64,000 nucleotides of DNA from Synaphobranchus kaupii (lineage: Eukaryota; Chordata; Actinopteri; Anguilliformes; Synaphobranchidae). The number at the start of each line of letters is the position of its first letter. The first letter of the stretch is position 1. Both the position numbers and the translations under genes were made by a program. Positions 42,280 to 53,475 of this stretch are shown here, piece after piece. The stretch lies in the NCBI GenBank assembly GCA_029718625.1, contig CM056376.1, forward strand, positions 117,735,406 through 117,799,405, given 5' to 3'. The notes under the pieces were generated by a model, which ran no database searches, was not told the DNA's origin, and saw only the letters and a program-made list of their open reading frames with translations.

Positions 42280-43838
42280 AGGAGCTATATGTAACAAATT
42301 TACTGTACTAAATCATAAAATTACCATGATATGTCATCAGAGATTAAGGAAACATGCTAAGTCGAAATACTGGCTTCTCCGACAACAATGCTACAGCCAG
42401 TATGTTCTCCTTTGAAATTTCCATTCCGGGTCGGAACATCTGTATTTGTTTTGGCCTGTGTGATTCACTATTCTCCGAGTTATTTCCGCCCACTGCCCAT
42501 TACGAACAACCAGATGTAGTCTACTCCGGCACTCCGACAGCCAATTTACGATTGGCTAAGCTAAGTTCAACATCCTTTAGCTAGCTAGCTAAAGATTAAA
42601 ATATATATATGTATATAGCTAAACATACCACTAACGTTAGCTTATATCTGCAGGGCTCGAAATTAACTTTTTTACTTGGTAGCACTGGTGCTCCCAACTT
42701 CAAAAAGTTAGGAGCACCAGCAAAAATTTAGGAGCACCCACCAAAATGTAAGGAGCACCAACAATATATGTAAATTTATTTTTTTTACGCTCTCACGCTT
42801 AAAATGTGTCGACTCCGTTGCAAACGCACTGTTACCTGCGATCTCCGTCCCACAGGCTTTACAGTGTACACAGTGCATTGCGCCGTTGTCATACCTAAGC
42901 TAAAGCTAACGAAGTCCGAAGTCCTTCAGCCACTCTCTCCGAAAAGTGTACGCCTTCTTCGCTGCTGGTGCACCCACATCGCGCATCGCCAACAGTTTCA
43001 GCAGCCACGGCGACTACATCTGTTACGTTTTTAGTAACGTTAACGTTACTAAAAAATGCCGTAATCGTTCGCTTCATATTGTTAGCTTTCGATAACGCTA
43101 GCTAACGTTACCAATTTAGCTAGTTAGGTAACGTTAATAAATTGATAAAAAACTTTTGTCTTCAGGTAAAATTAGTTAACGCATTAGCTCTCTGTGTCAC
43201 GTGACAGTGGAGTGCCGCGAAAGGTAGTGATTGAAGGCTAATCTTAACCAATCTAAAATTAGCATTAAAGGTAAGAACGTCAAGCTCACGTTTGATTGGT
43301 TACAATGGTCACTGTCAGAGAAAGGGACGTTCGACTGGGGGGGGAAAAAAAGGTCGCACCAGAACAATTATTTGCACTCGCACAAATGCTCCCAATTATA
43401 TTTCGAGGTCGCACAGATTAAATTTCGGGAGCATATGCGACCAAAACGGTCGCAATTTCGAGCCCTGTATCTGTGTGACCGTAAACATAGCCAGCCATGC
43501 ATCTAGCTAACATTGACCGAGTTATAAAAAATCCACATGAGCTGGTTTATAATTTGCAAACAATAGTCTAAATAAATTGCAAACGTATACATTAGCTGAT
43601 CAACTTACAGTGTAGGACTCGTTGTCGCTTGTCATTGTCAAAATAGAATAAGTCTCAAAATATAATGTTGTGCTCGGCTCGTCTTGCGCTCGTGTTCGTT
43701 CAGTGTCCTCAACCTGGCAACCCGCGTGAGCTTCGAGTCTGGGGAGGAGGGAGTGGGCGGAGACAACTCTCCAATATTGTGAATTTGGACTGCAGTACCC
43801 ATTTTAAACGCTCGGTGTCAATGTTACATATAGCTCCT
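42280..43838. mobile_element. TTAA-flanked DNA transposon remnant (piggyBac- or Kolobok-like)
   Basis: Perfect 17-bp inverted ends AGGAGCTATATGTAACA, each bounded by TTAA (42276-42279, 43839-43842). A hAT-type element is nested inside. No transposase recognised, so the superfamily is open. Confidence 0.75.
42651..43467. mobile_element. hAT-type element nested in the TTAA element
   Basis: Ends CAGGGCTCGAAATTAAC and (inverted) CAGGGCTCGAAATTGCG. TATCTG is present on both sides, the core of an imperfect 8-bp duplication. The interior has repeated AGGAGCACC words and CpG-rich sequence but no clear transposase. Confidence 0.7.
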
Positions 43839-44084
43839 TTAAATTAAATGGTTTTTGGAATGTATTGTATTTGAATGGGACTTAAGACTTTCGGTTAAAA
43901 ATATATTTTAAACATCCTGTCAATCAAGTCATGATTATCCAAGACATGCAGGTTAGGCTAATTGGGAGGCGGCTTTAATAGAACGTTGCTGTAAAAGAGC
44001 AGTATGCTCAATCAACAAACCTTGTATAAATGAAGGTTAAATAAATTTTAAAAAATGAAGCTGAAGACGCAGAGCATCATAGAG

Positions 44085-44285
44085 TACAATGGATGATGGA
44101 CAATCAATGATGGATAATGGATGATTGATGATGAATAATGGATGAAGGATAATGTATGATTGATGGATTATGGATAGTGGATGGTTGATGGATGAAGGCT
44201 AGTGGATGATTGATGGATAATGGATGCTTGTTGGATAATGGATGGAGGACAATGGATGATTGATGAGTTATGGATAATGCTTCAC
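44085..44285. repeat. (GATG)n/ATGGATGATTG-type simple repeat
   Basis: Degenerate tandem of GATTGATGGATAATGGATG words. Confidence 0.85.
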
Positions 44286-44539
44286 TGGAATGTTCCACTT
44301 ACAGACTACAGCTCAAAAATCAGCCCCAGAGTGAATGGAGGCATGGGGGTATGGAGCAAATTTAGTGCCAGTATTATTCACACGTTTCACAACTAATGTG
44401 TGTTTTGTGCACCGCAAAACACAATTCACACATTTTACGCATCGGAAAACTACAAATCCTGTTTTACAAATTGCAAACTACAAATCACAAGCTGTGGACA
44501 CACAAAACATGTTTCATGCATCGCAAAACTACAAACCCT

Positions 44540-44780
44540 GTTTTACAGGATAGAATAGAATAGAATAACTTTTATTTTCCCTTTCGAGAACTAGCCACCA
44601 GCAACAACAAAAAACACATAGACAGTGGGGCAGACCAAAAACACACAAACAAACACACCAAATAAAGACATACAATATCAAATGAAGTGAATTAAATTGG
44701 AATACAGCCATGATTAAATATAGCCCCCGCTGTCCCGAGATGTCCAGTGTCATTTAGCAGTCCAAAACACAAACACAACA
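44540..44780 (-). mobile_element. LINE-like 3' end with an (ATTCT)n tail
   Basis: On the minus strand a T/G-rich 3' UTR-like stretch ends GGGAAAATAAAAGTTATTC followed by TATTCTATTCTATCC, a tail style of fish LINEs. The words flanking it (AAACTACAAATC, CAAGCTGTGGA) occur on both sides. Confidence 0.5.
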
Positions 44781-44953
44781 CACGCCTCTTCCTCCATACA
44801 CGCAGTGTTGCGGTCTCTGTACTGTTGAGACGGAGCACCGAACTGCATCAGCCTTCCCAAACTACAAAATTACAAACTACAAATCTCAAGCTGTGGATAC
44901 AAAAAAATATGAATAATTTTGGCACTATTTTCCCATGTATGATAGGGAAATAA

Positions 44954-45254
44954 TCCACACGTATATGCACCAATCAAAATGACTAGAGAGAGCCATGCAG
45001 CCAACCAGGGGAAGAGTAGCTCACAGACAAAGGGACACTAGTTGAAGAATGGCAGACATGCAAGATATCTTAAAGAAATGTATTCATGCCAAATATCGAT
45101 GATCAAACTTAAACATCTTTGACTAGTCATTTGCAATAAAGATAACATTTTCATTGGTAATTGTTGGTCGAGAAATTACCACCTTTATGATTTGATTTCT
45201 ATGAAAGGCAGACTAAGAATGAACAAGCTTGTACAAGACTGCTTACATATTTAA
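44954..45254. other. No recognisable gene
   Basis: Unique-looking AT-rich sequence; nothing supported. Confidence 0.3.
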
Positions 45255-46345
45255 CTACCCAGGTAGCCAAATAGGTCGGGCCCAGATCTGGCATTCCGAC
45301 TCAGTGACGGGCTTGAATTACTGCACGTTTCTGGCCCGTGATGTGGGGCGAGTCATTATTAACTGAACCAATATTATGTACAAACCCTAATTCCAAAAAA
45401 GTTGGGACAGTATGTAGAATGCACATAAAAGCAGAAAGCAATGATTTGTAAATTCTCTTTTACATATATATTGATTGAAAACAGTACAAAGAAAATATAT
45501 TTAATGTTTTACCTTATGAACTTTATTGATTTTTGTAAAAAAAAAAAAAAAGTTAGATCCCAAAAAAGACTGGGAAGTTAAAAAAAAACACCTGTTTGGA
45601 ACATTCCACATGTTCACAGTTGATGCTATCATGACTGGGTATAAAAGGATATCAAAAGACTCTTGATATCTTATTTTCAGGTACGCTTACAAGCGATACT
45701 ATAACCTCTGCATTTCAATGGATCTCTATGGAAACTTGGGGGTGGAACTAGCTGTAAATTACACTGGAATAGTATGGAACCCATGGTTGGCTAAATGGTT
45801 ATAAGTCTGAGGTATCAAACGAGCCTCAAACCATCACTCTGTTGCCAGATATGCAGTAGATATGGATGGATCACTTTAAAGGTTGTTTCTCCTGACTCAT
45901 TTTCCGATTGAACTCTTGAAAAATAAGTCAGGAGAAACAACCCTCCATATCTGGCAGCAGAGTGATGGTTTAAGGCTCGTTTGATACCTCAGACCACTTG
46001 ATCACTGCTTTCTGCTTTTATGTGCATTTCACATACTGTCCCAACTTTTTTGGAATTGGGGTTTGTATTCTAAGTTATAATAAAGAAACATTATTTTTAC
46101 ATGTATGAAGACTATCATTCGCTTCAGGTGGGGTTCGTTGATGAAAATGAATAAAATAAGCCATGCTGGCCAGATCTGTTCTGGGTTTGGACTGAGTCCG
46201 GCAGTTTGTGGCCCAGTGCTGGTGCAGTTATGGCACATACGGCACACCACTCGGCCCAGAATCGTGCCGTGATTCAAGGCCGACACTTAGTCGAGTTGGA
46301 ATGCCGGCTTTGGACCAGACCCGTTTAGCTACGTAGCTGGGTAGC
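45255..46345. mobile_element. Foldback element interrupted by a Tc1/mariner MITE
   Basis: Left ACTACCCAGGTAGCCAAATA...CTGGCATTCCGACT pairs with right AGTTGGAATGCCGGC...GTAGCTGGGTAGCT. The middle is occupied by the MITE at 45381-46065. Target duplication not clear. Confidence 0.5.
45381..46065. mobile_element. MITE of the AATTCCAAAAAAGTTGGGACAG Tc1/mariner family
   Basis: Ends CAAACCCTAATTCC and GGAATTGGGGTTTG with TA on both sides; inverted matching continues to GCACATAAAAGCAGAAAGCA. The interior is module X plus a ~190-bp hairpin (GTCTGAGGTATCAAACGAG against CTCGTTTGATACCTCAGAC). A solo right end of the same family is at about 59330-59385. Confidence 0.85.
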
Positions 46346-46774
46346 TGACTTGGTCTGCTTTTCAGCTAAAAATAATCTGGGGCATGGATGTGATGAAACC
46401 TTCATTGGCTATATAGTTTTTGTTCCATAGCATTAATCCAAAATTCATTTGCTTGCAAATATAGTTTAATGACGTCCATCTTCTATCATATGCTGGTGTT
46501 TAACTTTGTCTTTTCCCAACGTAGCTGTTAGGCAGAGAACTGCCTAGAACGGCTACATGCACGCCTCTTGCATGTAATGTTACTTGAACATGAGCTTGTA
46601 TAGACCTGGATTTTTTAGATTAGATTTACCTAGCTGGGCTAGTAATGATGGCTGGGGGTTGTAACATTAGTTAACTAAGTTAGCTAGCTACCTACTAATG
46701 GAAACTGAAAGTTAACATTGCTAGCTGCAAAGTAACAGAGTCTCTGCTTAATTAAACTAATAAGGTGAATTCTA
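46346..46774. other. Flank of a Harbinger remnant, no gene
   Basis: AT-rich with repeated TAGCTAGCT words. Confidence 0.3.
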
Positions 46775-47038
46775 TTAAATAAAACATGTAAGCACTGGAA
46801 AAGATTCTTCCATACACATGCACTCTACCAGACCTCTGGTGCAGATATGAGCTTGATTGTTGCGCTGCTGCTCAGCTGTTGCATTCAGGTATGGCGTGAA
46901 CAAGAAGTTCTTCTGAGCATACCCACTATCACCAAGTAAAATTCCACCATGGTCTCCTCTTTCAAACTGAGCATACAAAGAGGAGTTGAGGACAATCCTT
47001 GATGCAAAGCCTAATAAACATAGAAGGCAACCTTTCAC
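46775..47038 (-). pseudogene. HARBI1-like (Harbinger) transposase C-terminal fragment
   Basis: 87 codons containing SSLYAQFERGDHGGILLGDS, then GYAQKNFLFTPYLNA and NNQAHICTRGLVE. This is the well-known Harbinger block GD-GILLGDSGY-FL-TPYL-AH-TR-VE with the D of GDSGY kept. No N-terminal half, so a remnant. Different from the fragment at 12 kb, which keeps the earlier HSIN-Q part. Confidence 0.85.
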
Positions 47039-47700
47039 TCATTCAGATATCTTGAAAATCATTCTGCTTCTATGTTGCAGATCCCAATTGATCTTTACTT
47101 TTTAAACTGTATCACAGAGTAGCAGGTATAACTCTTTAGTTGTTTTACTTTATTTATTTACTTATCTATTTTTTATGCATTAGGCCTAAAAATTATGAGC
47201 CATTTGTGCTGGTTACCAATGCTCTGTATGCAGTTAAAATTTGACTAATTTCATACTTTTTGAGTTCATAATGTAACCAAAACAAATGGACAAATATTTC
47301 ATAAATCTAACAATACAATGTATCTTGAAATGACTGACAGAGACAGAGTTAACTAACTAGCTGGCTGCTGTTTGAGTAGTGGCGGAAGTAAAAGTGCCGT
47401 CTGAGATTTTACCAGAAATACATAGTATAGCCGCCGCGCAGAGCCAATTGGACTGCAGTATGATAGAATGTCACTTCAAGGCTGTCAGAGGAGCAGCAGT
47501 TTAATGTAATATGAGAAACCAAATGAGCATGATCAGCAGTTGTCAGTACACAGTAAAATGGCCGGTGTTAAATTAACTGTTAGTGTACATATAGTTCATA
47601 TTGGACTCATATTAAATCTGTTAGTTGAATTAACACTGGACATTTTACTTTGTACTATTAACATGTTTAGCACACAGACTGCTATAATTACAGGAAGGCA
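47039..47700. other. No recognisable gene
   Basis: AT-rich; nothing supported. Confidence 0.3.
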
Positions 47701-47952
47701 GAGGAAGTGGTGAAGGAAAAGGCTTCTCTTTGTTTTACAGGAAACAGCTGAGGGTGGGTCCAGATTAGAACAGTTTTGGCATCTGTTATAAAAAATAACA
47801 GCTTTACTGTCTGTGCTACAGGTAGTGAACACCAGTGTAAAGAGTCATTCACAGGGGGCTGAGTCCCACATGGGGGCAGCACAGCCTGTATACGCCCTGG
47901 AAGTGATTGGAGCTCTGCAGCAGAAATACCACAAAGCCAATCAACTCATGCC
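47701..47952 (+). other. Exon-like segment, left copy of a direct duplication around the 26-bp array
   Basis: From GTGCTACAG| at 47821 the frame VVNTSVKSHSQGAESHMGAA then QPVYALEVIGALQQKYHKAN QLMP is open for over 40 codons. The copy at 50960-51203 has the same frame with one stop (Q to *). Family unknown; it may be an exon or part of an old transposon. Confidence 0.35.
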
Positions 47953-50690
47953 TGAGTTGGGAGTGCTACTTCTGCTCTTTTGATGGGAGCGCTACTCCTG
48001 CTCTTTTGATGGGAGCGCTACTCTTACTCTTTTGATGGGAGTGCTACTCCTGCTGTTTTGATGGGAGCGCTACTCCTGCTCTTTTGATGGGAGTGCTACT
48101 CTTGCTCTTTTGATGGGAGTGCTACTCCTGCTCTTTTGATGAGAGCCCTACTCCTGCTCTTTTGATGGGAGTGCTACTCTTGCTCTTTTGATGAGAGCGC
48201 TACTCCTGCTCTTTTGATGAGAGCGCTACTCCTGCTCTTTTGATGGGAGTGCTACTCTTGCTCTTTTGATGAGAGCGCTACTCCTGCTCTTTTGATGGGA
48301 GCGCTACTCTTGCTCTTTTGATGGGAGCGCTACTCTTGCTCTTTTGATGGGAGCGCTACTCTTGCTCTTTTGATGGGAGTGCTACTCCTGCTCTTTTGAT
48401 GGGAGCGCTACTCTTGCTCTTTTGATGGGAGTGCTACTCCTGCTCTTTTGATGGGAGCGCTACTCTTGCTCTTTTGATGGGAGTGCTACTCCTGCTGTTT
48501 TGATGGGAGCGCTACTCCTGCTCTTTTGATGGGAGCGCTACTCTTGCTCTTTTGATGAGAGCGCTACTCCTGCTCTTTTGATGAGAGCCCTACTCCTGCT
48601 CTTTTGATGGGAGTGCTACTCTTGCTCTTTTGATGAGAGCGCTACTCCTGCTCTTTTGATGAGAGCGCTACTCCTGCTCTTTTGATGGGAGTGCTACTCT
48701 TGCTCTTTTGATGGGAGTGCTACTCCTGCTCTTTTGATGAGAGCCCTACTCCTGCTCTTTTGATGGGAGTACTACTCTTGCTCTTTTGATGAGAGCGCTA
48801 CTCCTGCTCTTTTGATGGGAGCGCTACTCTTGCTCTTTTGATGGGAGCGCTACTCTTGCTCTTTTGATGGGAGCGCTACTCTTGCTCTTTTGATGGGAGT
48901 GCTACTCCTGCTCTTTTGATGGGAGCGCTACTCTTGCTCTTTTGATGGGAGTGCTACTCCTGCTGTTTTGATGGGAGCGCTACTCCTGCTCTTTTGATGG
49001 GAGCGCTACTCTTGCTCTTTTGATGAGAGCGCTACTCCTGCTGTTTTGATGGGAGTGCTACTCCTGCTCTTTTGATGGGAGCGCTACTCTTGCTCTTTTG
49101 ATGGGAGTGCTACTCCTGCTGTTTTGATGGGAGCGCTACTCCTGCTCTTTTGATGGGAGCGCTACTCTTGCTCTTTTGATGAGAGCGCTACTCCTGCTCT
49201 TTTGATGAGAGCCCTACTCCTGCTCTTTTGATGGGAGTGCTACTCTTGCTCTTTTGATGAGAGCGCTACTCCTGCTCTTTTGATGAGAGCGCTACTCCTG
49301 CTCTTTTGATGGGAGTGCTACTCCTGCTCTTTTGATGAGAGCCCTACTCCTGCTCTTTTGATGGGAGCGCTACTCCTGCTCTTTTGATGGGAGTGCTACT
49401 CCTGCTCTTTTGATGGGTGCGCTACTCCTGCTCTTTTGATGGGAGCGCTACTCCTGCTCTTTTGATGGGAGCGCTACTCTTGCTCTTTTGATGGGTGCGC
49501 TACTCCTGCTCTTTTGATAGGAGTGCTACTCCTGCTCTTTTGATGGGAGTGCTACTCCTGCTCTTTTGATGGGAGTGCTACTCCTGCTCTTTTGATGGGA
49601 GTGCTACTCCTGCTCTTTTGATGGGAGTGCTACTCCTGCTCTTTTGATGGGAGTGCTACTCCTGCTCTTTTGATGGGAGTGCTACTCCTGCTCTTTTGAT
49701 GGGAGCGCTACTCCTGCTCTTTTGATGGGAGCGCTACTCCTGCTCTTTTGATGGGAGTGCTACTCCTGCTCTTTTGATGGGAGCGCTACTCTTGCTCTTT
49801 TGATGGGAGTGCTACTCCTGCTCTTTTGATGGGAGTGCTACTCCTGCTCTTTTGATGGGAGCGCTACTCCTGCTCTTTTGATGGGTGCGCTACTCCTGCT
49901 CTTTTGATGGGAGCGCTACTCCTGCTCTTTTGATGGGAGCGCTACTTCTGCTCTTTTGATGGGAGCGCTACTCCTGCTCTTTTGATGGGAGTGCTACGCC
50001 TGCTCTTTTGATGGGAGTGCTACTCCTGCTCTTTTGATGGGAGTGCTACTCCTGCTCTTTTGATGGGAGCGCTACTCCTGCTCTTTTGATGGGAGTGCTA
50101 CGCCTGCTCTTTTGATGGGAGTGCTACTCCTGCTCTTTTGATGGGAGCGCTACTCCTGCTCTTTTGATGGGAGTGCTACTCCTGCTCTTTTGATGGGAGT
50201 GCTACTCCTGCTCTTTTGATGGGAGCGCTACTCCTGCTCTTTTGATGGGAGCGCTACTCCTGCTCTTTTGATGGGAGTGCTACGCCTGCTCTTTTGATGG
50301 GAGTGCTACTCCTGCTCTTTTGATGGGAGTGCTACTCCTGCTCTTTTGATGGGAGCGCTACTCCTGCTCTTTTGATGGGTGCGCTACTCCTGCTCTTTTG
50401 ATGGGAGTGCTACTCTTGCTCTTTTGATGGGAGCGCTACTCCTGCTCTTTTGATGGGAGCGCTACTCCTGCTCTTTTGATGGGAGTGCTACTCCTGCTCT
50501 TTTGATGGGTGCGCTACACCTGCTCTTTTGATGGGAGCGCTACTCCTGCTCTTTTGATGGGAGCGCTACTCTTGCTCTTTTGATGGGTGCGCTACTCCTG
50601 CTCTTTTGATAGGAGTGCTACTCCTGCTCTTTTGATGGGAGTGCTACTCCTGCTCTTTTGATGGGAGTGCTACTCCTGCTCTTTTGAAGG
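47953..50690. repeat. 26-bp minisatellite, about 105 copies
   Basis: Unit GATGGGAGCGCTACTCCTGC TCTTTT; variable positions GCGCTAC/GTGCTAC, TCCTG/TCTTG, GGGAG/GAGAG and GTTTT/CTTTT define sub-types in higher-order runs (left half). The right half (after 49.5 kb) is more uniform. Confidence 0.97.
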
Positions 50691-50819
50691 GGGCATTGCA
50701 ATCTTGGAAGAACACTCCTCACCAGGAAACATAGAATAACGTTAGAACTATCATCGCAGTACGGTCTCCCCTGTTTAAACCACTGATCACTGCATGGCAT
50801 CCAGAAATACTTCAGCTAA

Positions 50820-50955
50820 CTAGAAACATTGTGGTGCACTGGGAACATTGTAGCTAACTGTAAACATTGAGGCTAATCATAAACACTGTAGCTGAGTGGA
50901 AACACTGTAGCTAAATGTAAACACTGTAGTCAATCATAAACATTGTAGCTAAGTG
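50820..50955. repeat. About 22-bp degenerate repeat
   Basis: Words such as GTAGCTAACTGTAAACATTG and GTAGCTGAGTGGAAACACT. Confidence 0.6.
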
Positions 50956-50959
50956 GAGT

Positions 50960-51203
50960 GGTGAAGGAAAATGCTTCTCTTTGTTTTACAGGAAACAGCT
51001 GAAGGTGGGTCCAGATTAGAACAGTTTTGGCATCTGTTATAAAAAATAACAGCTTTACTGTCTGTGCTACAGGTAGTGAAAACCAGTGTAAAGAGTCATT
51101 CATAGGGGGCTGAGTCCCACATGGGGGCAGCACAGCCTGTATACGCCCTTGAAGTGATTGGAGCTCTGCAGCAGAAATACCACAAAGCCAATCAACTCAT
51201 GCC
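50960..51203 (+). other. Right copy of the direct duplication flanking the 26-bp array
   Basis: About 97 percent identical to 47711-47952 (GTGGTGAAGGAAAA to CAATCAACTCATGCCT). The in-frame Q becomes a stop (CATTCATAG). After it the sequence differs, so the array lies between two copies. Confidence 0.85.
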
Positions 51204-51299
51204 TTCCAGAAGTTCTCATACATTCTGGATCGGGTTGAGATCTGGTGACTGAGACTATTAAATATGGGCAATGACATTATCATGCTTCTCAATTTTGCT

Positions 51300-51668
51300 G
51301 AGTATATTTGAGAGCACATTTTTCAAGAAGTACACAAACATTTTGGTCGCATAAATATGATGCTTTGTTTCAAAAAATGAGGCGCAGCTTCGCTGACGTT
51401 TTCCTTCAAATACAACAAAAACAACATATGACATGGCCGTGTAAGGGTGGGACGTCTTACAACATTTCCACAGTACGGTTGGAAAATAGTATTGAGGATA
51501 TTTATTAGCATTCTGCATATAGCGTAATAAACAGTGCACAGTACACAGCTGCTAGTACACAGTGCACAGGAGACAAGACGCAGTAGATAGGGCTCTGATT
51601 CGGACAGAGCCTTATTTTATCTGTCCTGGGCTAAGTCTGAATCAGAGCCCTATCTACTGCTTCCTGTC
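51300..51668. repeat. MITE fragment ending in a 40-bp-arm palindrome
   Basis: 51350-51480 matches the MITE at 37.6-38.1 kb in reverse. 51556-51668 is a hairpin: GCAGTAGATAGGGCTCTGAT against ATCAGAGCCCTATCTACTGC with CACAGGAGACAAG / TCCTGTCTCCTGTG at its base. Confidence 0.7.
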
Positions 51669-52300
51669 TCCTGTGTATTACAATACTGTATGCTGCTTAC
51701 TACATACTGTTTTGTGACATGTAGCCATACAAAAATATACTCCCCCACTGGTCGATCAAGAGCCTGCAAGTCCACCATATGAAGTGTTCCTCAAACTCAT
51801 GTACGTGTGAGTCTGACTTTATGAAACGGCAGCTACCCGCATGCATACATCAGAGCAGAGTTTTATGTTTATTTAGATCTCCTTTAGCTACAGTAGCTAC
51901 TCTTCTTGGAGTCCACAGTAAATGTTTGATTGTGGAGGTTGCAGCAATGAGTGCTGATATACAAATGATGGAGAAAGGTGGGAAACATTGAATAAGTTAA
52001 ATGTACTGCAAATTCAGTTATTAGGGAGCATTTAGTTAGTTAGCCAGTTTGGTTTGCTGTGTTCAGTTTAGGGGTATCACTGTGTTACCAGTGATACCAC
52101 TCATTCTGAGAAGAGACGGCTGTTCAAAGAGCTGGGCTCAATGCATGCCAGTCCTCTCTTTCACTGGTTGCTTGGCCACCGACGTCATAGCAACGGTTGC
52201 CTGGTTCAGCTTGGCTTCACTTCTGAAAGTTCTATAGTTACAAATTGCCAGAAAATATTTTTTAGTAAGCATGCTTCCAAATTATTGCACTATTATAAAG
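51669..52300. other. No recognisable gene
   Basis: Short ORFs only (e.g. 51779-51991, 52049-52237), no domain recognised. Confidence 0.3.
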
Positions 52301-52734
52301 TGTTAGGACAGTGACACATATTTTGTTGTTTTTGCTGTTCTCCAGCACATTGGATTTGAAATGGAACTGTGACTATGTGCTGACTTTCAGCATTAATTTG
52401 AGGGTTTTTACATCCTTATCAGGTGAACCGTCTAGCAATTGCAGCCATTTTTACACATAGCCCCCCACCCCCATTTTAGGGCACCAAAAGTCATTGGACA
52501 AATTTGGCATTTAACATAAACTTAAATAAAGTCATCATATTTAATATTTGGTTGCATACTGGTTGCAGATCCTTTGCATGACATGACTTCCTGATGTCTG
52601 TGACCCAACAACATCGAAAGACTCTTGATATCTTATTTTCTGGTACTCTTACAAGCGATACGATAACGTCTTTGTGTAAGATTAAGCTAATTCACCAAAC
52701 GGTGAATTTTTTATAACCCTTTTACTGGAGGGCA

Positions 52735-52738
<4 letters not shown>
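52300..52738. mobile_element. Tc1-type MITE with module X
   Basis: Left part GGACAGTGACACATATTTTG is the Tc1 terminal repeat of the 57-kb family; then module X; the right part GCTAATTCACCAAACGGTGA ATTTTTTATAACCC and GGAGGGCACTG TA is the end of another Tc1 type. A (TA)n tract follows (52737-52764). Confidence 0.6.
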
Positions 52739-52764
<26 letters not shown>

Positions 52765-52765
<1 letters not shown>

Positions 52766-53460
52766 ATGTATATATTGCCATTTTTATTATTCATGGGAGA
52801 TGATGAATAGCATGCTTAATACATGGCTGTACGTCAGCAGCTGTAATTACTTTCAGCCTTCAAATTGCTGATCTGGAATGAGTTATCCAGTCCAAGCTCA
52901 TGACTGACTGAGGCAGTAGAGGTTGGAAGTGAGTATGCCTCTTTGTTCTCCTGGGAGAGATGTGGGCGTGTCTATGTGTGATTGGCTGTCTGCCTGATTC
53001 CATAGGGAGTGACATCACAATCACAGCTGACCTACTTTAGAGTGGCTGTAGGACAACAGCACTGACACACTCTACACACTCTGAAACACACATATACCCA
53101 CACATGCACATACACACCCCCACATATACCTACACAGGCTCATACACACACTCTCTTGACACACACAGGCAATTTACAAGTGCAGTATAGTCATTTAGCT
53201 TTTAGCATCTGCCAAACGCATGTGCCAGTGTCAGACAATGCATTTAACATGGTAAAAACACACACATACACACACATTCTGGGGCATATACACAAACACA
53301 CACACTACTTTCTTGGTTATATCCTTCAGCATATTACCAGCTGTGAATGTGAAGTATTTAAACATACTTATACTAACACTGCTGTTGAATTTGAGGAGAG
53401 GGAGGGATGAGGAGAATGGAGAAAGAGTGATTTGAAGAGAAAGTGTGATTAAGAGGAGAG
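52765..53460. other. Sequence with CA-rich runs, no gene seen
   Basis: GTGTGATTGGCTGTCTGCC and GGAGTGACATCACAATCAC near 52980-53030 resemble CCAAT and CRE-like boxes, but no exon could be tied to them. Confidence 0.25.
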
Positions 53461-53462
53461 AC

Positions 53463-53475
53463 CCCCCCCCCCCCC
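53463..53475. repeat. C homopolymer and pyrimidine-rich tract
   Basis: C13 followed by CTTCCCTCTCCCTCC words; (TC)-rich again at 53570-53620. Confidence 0.85.
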
